Assembly: GCF_002954775.1 (NCBI RefSeq)
Contig: NZ_PJME01000006.1
Location: 1-64,000, forward strand
DNA from: Streptomyces geranii
GTDB taxonomy: Bacteria; Actinomycetota; Actinomycetes; Streptomycetales; Streptomycetaceae
DNA: 64,000 nucleotides
Direction: 5' to 3'
Below the pieces are notes generated by a model that was not told the origin of the DNA, did not search any database, and worked only from the letters and a program-made list of their open reading frames with translations. Below, one piece after another: positions 59,687 through 64,000 of this stretch (the stretch's first letter is position 1; the number at the start of each line of letters is the position of its first letter). The translations under genes and the position numbers were made by a program.

Positions 59687-59730
59687 CCGCGTATCCCTCG
59701 CCAACTCGGCCTACCCTCCCAGGAGTTCTC

Positions 59731-59799
59731 ATGCACACACCTCGAACGGACGGCGCCCCGCACCCGCGTGCCGTCGCCCAGGACGGGAGTGTCCGGTGA
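59731..59799 (+). CDS. Putative 22-residue leader ORF
   Basis: An ATG at 59731 with AGGAG 5 nt upstream opens a 22-codon frame (begins MHTPRTDGAPHP, ends GSVR). Its TGA at 59797-59799 overlaps the GTG of the following SDR as GTGA. The ribosome site is among the best in the operon, and the overlap suggests translational coupling. It may be a leader peptide or a real small protein. It shows no homology I can recognise. Confidence 0.5.
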   Translation: MHTPRTDGAPHPRAVAQDGSVR

Positions 59800-60626
59800 G
59801 TGTCGTGCTGGTCACCGGCGCCGCGAGCGGCATCGGTGCGGCGACCGCGCGCGAGGCGGTGCGCCGGGGTCACCGGGTCGCCCTCGCCGACATCGACCTC
59901 GCCGGAGCGACCCGGATCGCCGGTGAACTCGGGCCCGACGCGCGGGCGTTCGAGCTGGACATCCGTGACGAGGCCGCCTGGGAGGCGACTCTGGACGCGG
60001 TCGCGGATCAACTCGGGCCGCTGGACGTGCTGGTCAACAACGCGGGGATCATCCACACCGGCTACGCACGCCAGTTGGCGCCCGCCGAGCACCGCCACAT
60101 GATCGAGGTGAACCTCCTCGGCCCGATCACCGGCACCCTGGCCGCCCTCGCCCGGATGCGCGCGCGGGGACACGGGCACATCGTCACCGTGTGCAGCATG
60201 ACGTCGTTCCTGCCGCTGCCCGGCTACACCACCTACGGCGCCACCAAACACGGGCTGCGCGCCTTCCACCACAGCGTGGCCATCGAGGAGCGGGGCGGGC
60301 CGGTGACCTTCAGCATCGTCCATCCGCCCGGCACCCGAACTCCCATGCTGGAGCAGGAGATGGCCGATCCCAGCGCGGTCATCACCTTCGCCGAGAAGCC
60401 GCTCACCCCCGAGAAGGTCGCCTCGGTGATCGTCGACGCCATCGAGCGCAAGCCGGTCGAAGTCGTCCACCCCGCCATCGGTGGACGCGTGCAGCGGGCG
60501 GCCGGTGTGTTCCCCCGGCTGATGCGCTTCGTGATCCCCAAGGTGGTGTCCATGGCCGAGCGCCGCAGCAAGAGCCTCACCCCGGCCCCGGCGGCCGTAC
60601 CCGAACAAGGAGAGACCGACCGATGA
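59796..60626 (+). CDS. SDR oxidoreductase
   Basis: A 276-residue classical SDR. The cofactor loop is TGAASGIGAATA, VNNAGIIHTG follows, the catalytic serine is in VCSMTSF, and YGATK carries Tyr/Lys. A basic C-terminal extension follows (RRSKSLTPAPAA). GTG 59796 has GGGAG 6 nt upstream and overlaps a 22-codon ORF. Its stop overlaps the next start as ATGA. It probably reduces or oxidises an intermediate of the same TetR-controlled pathway. Confidence 0.9.
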   Translation: MSVVLVTGAASGIGAATAREAVRRGHRVALADIDLAGATRIAGELGPDARAFELDIRDEAAWEATLDAVADQLGPLDVLVNNAGIIHTGYARQLAPAEHRHMIEVNLLGPITGTLAALARMRARGHGHIVTVCSMTSFLPLPGYTTYGATKHGLRAFHHSVAIEERGGPVTFSIVHPPGTRTPMLEQEMADPSAVITFAEKPLTPEKVASVIVDAIERKPVEVVHPAIGGRVQRAAGVFPRLMRFVIPKVVSMAERRSKSLTPAPAAVPEQGETDR

Positions 60627-61855
60627 CCATCAACACCACACCTCCCAGAGCGAGTTCGGCTCCGGCGACGCAGAGCCACTTCGACCGGCTGCGGGCGGCG
60701 ACCGCCGGTCTCGAACCGCCCTTCGGCGTGATCGACCTGGACGCCTTCGACGCCAACGCCCTCGACCTGGAACGGCGTGCGGGCGGCAAGCCGATCCGGC
60801 TGGCCAGCAAGTCGCTGCGCTCCCGCGCCCTGATCCGGCGCGCGCTTGACCGCCCGGGATTCGCGGGCGTCCTCGGCTTCACGCTCCCCGAAGCCCTGTG
60901 GCTGGCCGAGGAGTTCGACGACATCGTCGTCGGCTACCCCACCGCCGACCGCGCGGCCCTGCGCCGCCTGGCCGCCGACGAACGGCTCGCCTCCCGCATC
61001 ACCCTGATGGTGGACTGCGTCGAGCACCTCGACCTGATCGACGCGGCGACCGGCCCGCGCGAGACCCGGATCCAGGTCTGCCTGGAACTGGACGCGGCCC
61101 TGCGCCTGGCGGGCGGCCGGCTCCACCTGGGCCCGCGCAGATCGCCGGTGTACACCCCGCAGGAGGCGGCGGCGTTCGCCCGCGAGATCGCCTCGCGCCC
61201 GGGCTTCGAGCTGACGGGCATCATGGGGTACGAGGGCCAGGTCGCAGGGCTCGGCGACAACGTCCCCGGCAACGCGCTCAAGCGGGCCGCCGTACGGGCG
61301 ATGCAGCGTTCCTCCGTGCAGGAGCTGAGCCTGCGCCGGGAAGCCGCCGTCGCGGCCGTCCGGGCGGTGACACCGCTGCGGTTCGTCAACGGCGGCGGCA
61401 CGGGCAGCCTGGAGACGACGAGCCGCGAGGGTTCCGTCACCGAACTCGCGGCGGGCTCCGGCCTGTACGGCCCGGGCCTGTTCGACTTCTACCGCGCCTT
61501 CCGGCCCGTCCCGGCGGCCTACTTCGTGCTGCCCGTCGTACGCCGCCCCTCGTCCTCCGTGGCGACACTCCTCGGCGGCGGCTGGATCGCGTCCGGGCCG
61601 CTCGGCAAGGACCGGCTGCCCACGCTGGCCTGGCCGCCCGGGCTGCGGGTCACCGCCACCGAGTCCTTCGGCGAGGTGCAGACCCCGCTGCTGGGCCGGG
61701 CCGCGAGCGTCCTGAACATCGGGGACCGGGTGTGGCTGCGGCACGCCAAGGCCGGTGAACTGTGCGAGCGGATCGGCGATCTGCACCTGGTCAGCGACGG
61801 CGCGGTGGTCGACACCGTGCCCACCTACCGAGGCGAGGGCCGCCACTTCCTGTGA
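60623..61855 (+). CDS. PLP-dependent amino acid deaminase/aldolase (D-threonine aldolase-like)
   Basis: A 410-residue enzyme of the alanine-racemase-N/D-threonine-aldolase fold. The predicted PLP lysine is K63 in IRLASKSLRS. The barrel strand GIMGYEGQVAGLGD and the phosphate-side VNGGGTGSLE follow. The C-terminal metal motif region reads HAKAGELCERIGDLHLVSDG. It would cleave a beta-hydroxy amino acid or deaminate a D-amino acid. ATG 60623 overlaps the SDR stop, and its own stop overlaps the next SDR start. Substrate is unknown. Confidence 0.87.
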   Translation: MTINTTPPRASSAPATQSHFDRLRAATAGLEPPFGVIDLDAFDANALDLERRAGGKPIRLASKSLRSRALIRRALDRPGFAGVLGFTLPEALWLAEEFDDIVVGYPTADRAALRRLAADERLASRITLMVDCVEHLDLIDAATGPRETRIQVCLELDAALRLAGGRLHLGPRRSPVYTPQEAAAFAREIASRPGFELTGIMGYEGQVAGLGDNVPGNALKRAAVRAMQRSSVQELSLRREAAVAAVRAVTPLRFVNGGGTGSLETTSREGSVTELAAGSGLYGPGLFDFYRAFRPVPAAYFVLPVVRRPSSSVATLLGGGWIASGPLGKDRLPTLAWPPGLRVTATESFGEVQTPLLGRAASVLNIGDRVWLRHAKAGELCERIGDLHLVSDGAVVDTVPTYRGEGRHFL

Positions 61856-62628
61856 GCACCACGCCCCTCACCGGCCGGACGGTCCTGATCGTCGGCGCCT
61901 CCTCCGGCATCGGCGCGGCCGTGGCCCGGCAGCTCGCCCCGGCGGGCAACCGGCTCGTCCTCACGGCCCGCCGCGCCCCCGAACTGGCCGCCGTGGCAAG
62001 GGAGATACGGGCCGCGGGCAGCGACTGTCTCGACCTCCCCGCCGACGCCCTGGACCCGGAGGCGGCGGCCGGGGTCGTGGCCACCGCCGTCGCGGAGTTC
62101 GGCTCGGTCGACATCGCGCTGCTCAACGCGGGCCAGGGCCCGGACATGGCCATGGACCGGGTGAGCACGGCCGACGTCTCCCGGATCATGGCGTTGAACT
62201 ACGACGTCGTCGTCAACTATCTGGTGCCGCTGGTAGGGCAGTTGGGCGAGCAGCCGGGCGGCGGACTGATCGCGCACACCAACTCCCTGGCGGGCCTGAT
62301 GGGCGTCCCGCGCCAGGGCCCGTACTCGGCGGCGAAGGCTGCCGTACGCACCCTCCTGGACGCCGCGCGGGTCGAACTGGCGCCCAGGAACATCCGGTTC
62401 ACCTCGATCCACCCGGGTTTCGTGGGCACGGACCGGGTCGACGGGGACGGTCTGCCCAAGCCCTTCCAGGTCAGCCAGGAGCGGGCGGCCCGGTACGTCG
62501 TACGCGCCCTGGAGCGGGAACCGGCGCAGGCCTGCTTCCCCTGGCAGACGACGGCGCTGGTCCGCACGCTGCGCGCCCTGCCCGCGCCGGTCGCCGACCG
62601 GGTGCTGCGGCTGCTCGCCGCCGGATAG
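61852..62628 (+). CDS. SDR oxidoreductase
   Basis: A 258-residue SDR. The cofactor loop is VGASSGIGAAVA, the LLNAGQG motif replaces the usual NNAG, the catalytic serine lies in HTNSLAGL, and YSAAK carries Tyr/Lys. The GTG start overlaps the upstream stop as GTGA. It is the last gene of the SMP-30 operon and converges on the esterase gene with a 7-nt gap. The loss of the first Asn of NNAG is a minor variation. Confidence 0.88.
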   Translation: MSTTPLTGRTVLIVGASSGIGAAVARQLAPAGNRLVLTARRAPELAAVAREIRAAGSDCLDLPADALDPEAAAGVVATAVAEFGSVDIALLNAGQGPDMAMDRVSTADVSRIMALNYDVVVNYLVPLVGQLGEQPGGGLIAHTNSLAGLMGVPRQGPYSAAKAAVRTLLDAARVELAPRNIRFTSIHPGFVGTDRVDGDGLPKPFQVSQERAARYVVRALEREPAQACFPWQTTALVRTLRALPAPVADRVLRLLAAG

Positions 62629-62635
62629 CGCCGCG

Positions 62636-64000
62636 CTACCCCGTCGTCAGGGGCAGCGCGCCGAACGTGTGCCGTTCCCACAGGCGCCGGGAGGTCTCCT
62701 CCGGGTAGGGGGCGACGGCCGGTTCGGTGTCGAGGAGCTGGACCAGGCGCCGCTCGGTGTCGTACGCGGGCCAGCCCGGGTCGCCCGTGGCGGCGAAGGA
62801 GGTCCAGGCGGCGCGGATGCGGGCGGAGAGCGCCTCGGCCTCGGGGAGCGGGGTGGGGCCCATCAGCATGCCGCCGAGGCCGCCCTCGATGCCGCTGCCG
62901 ATACCGAAGGTCAGGGGCACGTCCAGGCCGTGGCAGGCGCCCAGGACACCGCCGTTCACGGGAGCGGCCCAGGTCAGCTCGTAGACGTGGGCCCGGCCGC
63001 CCGCGGTCGCCTGCGCCTGGGCGAGGTGCAGCACGGGCATCCGGAAGAGCCAGTCGGACTGCACGAGTTCGAACAGGTACTCAGCGGAGGCGTCCGGGAA
63101 GGCGGTGCGATAGGCCTGCTCGGCGTCGGCGCCGGGTCCGAACAGGCGTAGGACGGTCGACGCCAGTCCGTCGTCCACGCGGCCGAACAGCCCGCCGAGC
63201 ATGAGGAAGAGGCGGTACTCGTCCCGGTTGTGCCCGAGGATCAGCTCGACGTCCCGCGCGGCACCGGCGGCCAGGGCCTCGTACGGGGTGACCGGCAGGA
63301 CATCGCCGTCCACGACGGGTGAGAACGGCGTCGGGGTGAGGGCGACCGCGCCCCACCTCGGCACGTACTCACGCATCCGGGCGCTCAGCGCGGCCCCGGC
63401 CTCGGGCAGCTTGCGCGGGTCGACGCCGGACAGGTCGGCCACGGTCGGGCGCAGCCCGATCTCGGCGGCGAGCGTCTCGGCGATGTCCCCGGCGAGCGCG
63501 TCCGAGAAGTAGGTGCCGGGCACGCTCTGCAGGATCGCCCGCCGGAACAGTCCGCGCGCCCGCTCCATGGCGAGCAGCGCGGCGATGGACCCGGCGCCGG
63601 CCGACTCCCCGAAGACGGTGACCCGGTCGGGGTCGCCGCCGAACGCGGCGATGTTCTCGCGCACCCACTCCAGGGCGGCGACCTGGTCGAGCAGTCCCCG
63701 GTTGGCGGGGGCGCCCTCGATCCGGGCGAACCCCTCGATGCCGACCCGGTAGTTGAGGGTGACCACGACCGTCCCGCCCTCGCGGGAGAGGCGGTTGCCG
63801 TCGTAGTTCGGGTCGTCGGCGGAGCCGAACTTGTAGGCGCCGCCGTAGATCCACACCAGCACCGGGCGCCGCGCCGCCGGATCCGCGTCCGGCGTCCAGA
63901 CGTTGACGGTCAGCCAGTCGTCCCCGGCGGGCGAGCCCCCGGGGGCCGTCATCTCCTGCGGCGGCGGGGGCCCGAACGCGAACGCCTCCCGCACCCCGTC
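62636..64000 (-). CDS. Carboxylesterase type B (5' end outside the window)
   Basis: A carboxylesterase/para-nitrobenzyl-esterase-like hydrolase, at least 454 residues in the window. Visible motifs are PVLVWIYGGAYKFGSADD (oxyanion region), LDQVAALEWVRENIAAFGGDPDRVTVFGESAGAGS (nucleophile Ser in GESAG) and a late ACHGLDVPLTFG histidine region. Relatives have about 30-60 further N-terminal residues, and the frame stays open to the window edge. The GTG near 63994 is probably not the true start. It should hydrolyse carboxyl esters. Confidence 0.88.
   Translation of the reverse strand, partial: DGVREAFAFGPPPPQEMTAPGGSPAGDDWLTVNVWTPDADPAARRPVLVWIYGGAYKFGSADDPNYDGNRLSREGGTVVVTLNYRVGIEGFARIEGAPANRGLLDQVAALEWVRENIAAFGGDPDRVTVFGESAGAGSIAALLAMERARGLFRRAILQSVPGTYFSDALAGDIAETLAAEIGLRPTVADLSGVDPRKLPEAGAALSARMREYVPRWGAVALTPTPFSPVVDGDVLPVTPYEALAAGAARDVELILGHNRDEYRLFLMLGGLFGRVDDGLASTVLRLFGPGADAEQAYRTAFPDASAEYLFELVQSDWLFRMPVLHLAQAQATAGGRAHVYELTWAAPVNGGVLGACHGLDVPLTFGIGSGIEGGLGGMLMGPTPLPEAEALSARIRAAWTSFAATGDPGWPAYDTERRLVQLLDTEPAVAPYPEETSRRLWERHTFGALPLTTG

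Noticed and set aside
62636..63994. GTG at 63994 as the true start of the carboxylesterase
   Set aside because: The frame stays open to the edge, and the family has a further N-terminal segment before this point, so the gene is treated as partial.
1..64000. tRNA, rRNA, CRISPR arrays, insertion sequences, transposases, integrases
   Set aside because: No T-loop-like tRNA ends, spaced identical repeats or transposase/integrase motifs were found by eye. A covariance-model scan would settle small RNAs.

Overview
The window looks like chromosomal Streptomyces DNA. GC is very high with G/C-ending codons, GTG and TTG starts are common, genes overlap at ATGA or GTGA, and Streptomyces-type intergenic repeats occur several times. 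One TTA codon (the last codon of a STAS-domain gene) and an iron box of the actinobacterial type also fit. No tRNA, rRNA, CRISPR array or insertion sequence was seen.

Layout. 0-3.3 kb: an aryl-alcohol/aldehyde dehydrogenase pair divergent from a MarR regulator with twin operators. 3.4-10.4 kb: a STAS anti-sigma antagonist, a divergent PRPP synthetase, a degenerate tandem-repeat tract, a Tet(M)-like ribosomal protection GTPase, a DUF4230 protein, a VanZ-like protein and an HhH-PHP protein. 10.4-14.2 kb: an SDR, a 3'-truncated VanX-type dipeptidase and a two-gene unit resembling the Tpg/Tap telomere proteins of linear replicons, with polymerase-B-like motifs in the larger protein. 14.2-26.2 kb: an APH-fold kinase, an HtrA-like protease, a DUF3626 protein, an FUSC exporter, a beta-propeller lactonase, an iron-box DUF2470 protein, a TetR/P450 (CYP102-like) pair, a DUF5999 protein and an S33 hydrolase.

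26.2-42.0 kb is a coherent L-rhamnose and L-lactate block. It holds a LacI regulator, a secreted BNR_4-type propeller enzyme likely to release rhamnose, RhaM, and an ABC importer (RhaS, RhaQ, RhaP, RhaT). Divergent from these run RhaI, bifunctional RhaD and RhaB, then LutABC. Two LacI-type operators of the form TGAAANNTTTCA (one arm imperfect) sit in the divergent promoter region. RhaD should yield DHAP and L-lactate, and LutABC would oxidise the lactate to pyruvate.

42-52 kb: a LolD/FtsX-type ABC exporter, a TetR regulator divergent from a MoxR ATPase/VWA pair, an SDR with two copies of the same TetR-type operator, and a cupin. Next comes a caspase-like peptidase, an uncharacterised partner and an MBL-fold hydrolase in one operon, divergent from a DUF2235 alpha/beta hydrolase. 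I regard this as the best candidate for an undescribed conflict or stress system. 53-64 kb: a NarL-type two-component system, an orphan Tat-exported solute-binding protein, an FMN alpha-hydroxy-acid oxidase, and a TetR regulator divergent from a five-ORF metabolic operon (SMP-30, a 22-residue leader ORF, SDR, PLP enzyme, SDR). A carboxylesterase cut by the right edge closes the window.

Family names come from reading translated motifs, and no database search was possible. Statements about regulation are inferences from visible palindromes and promoter-like hexamers.
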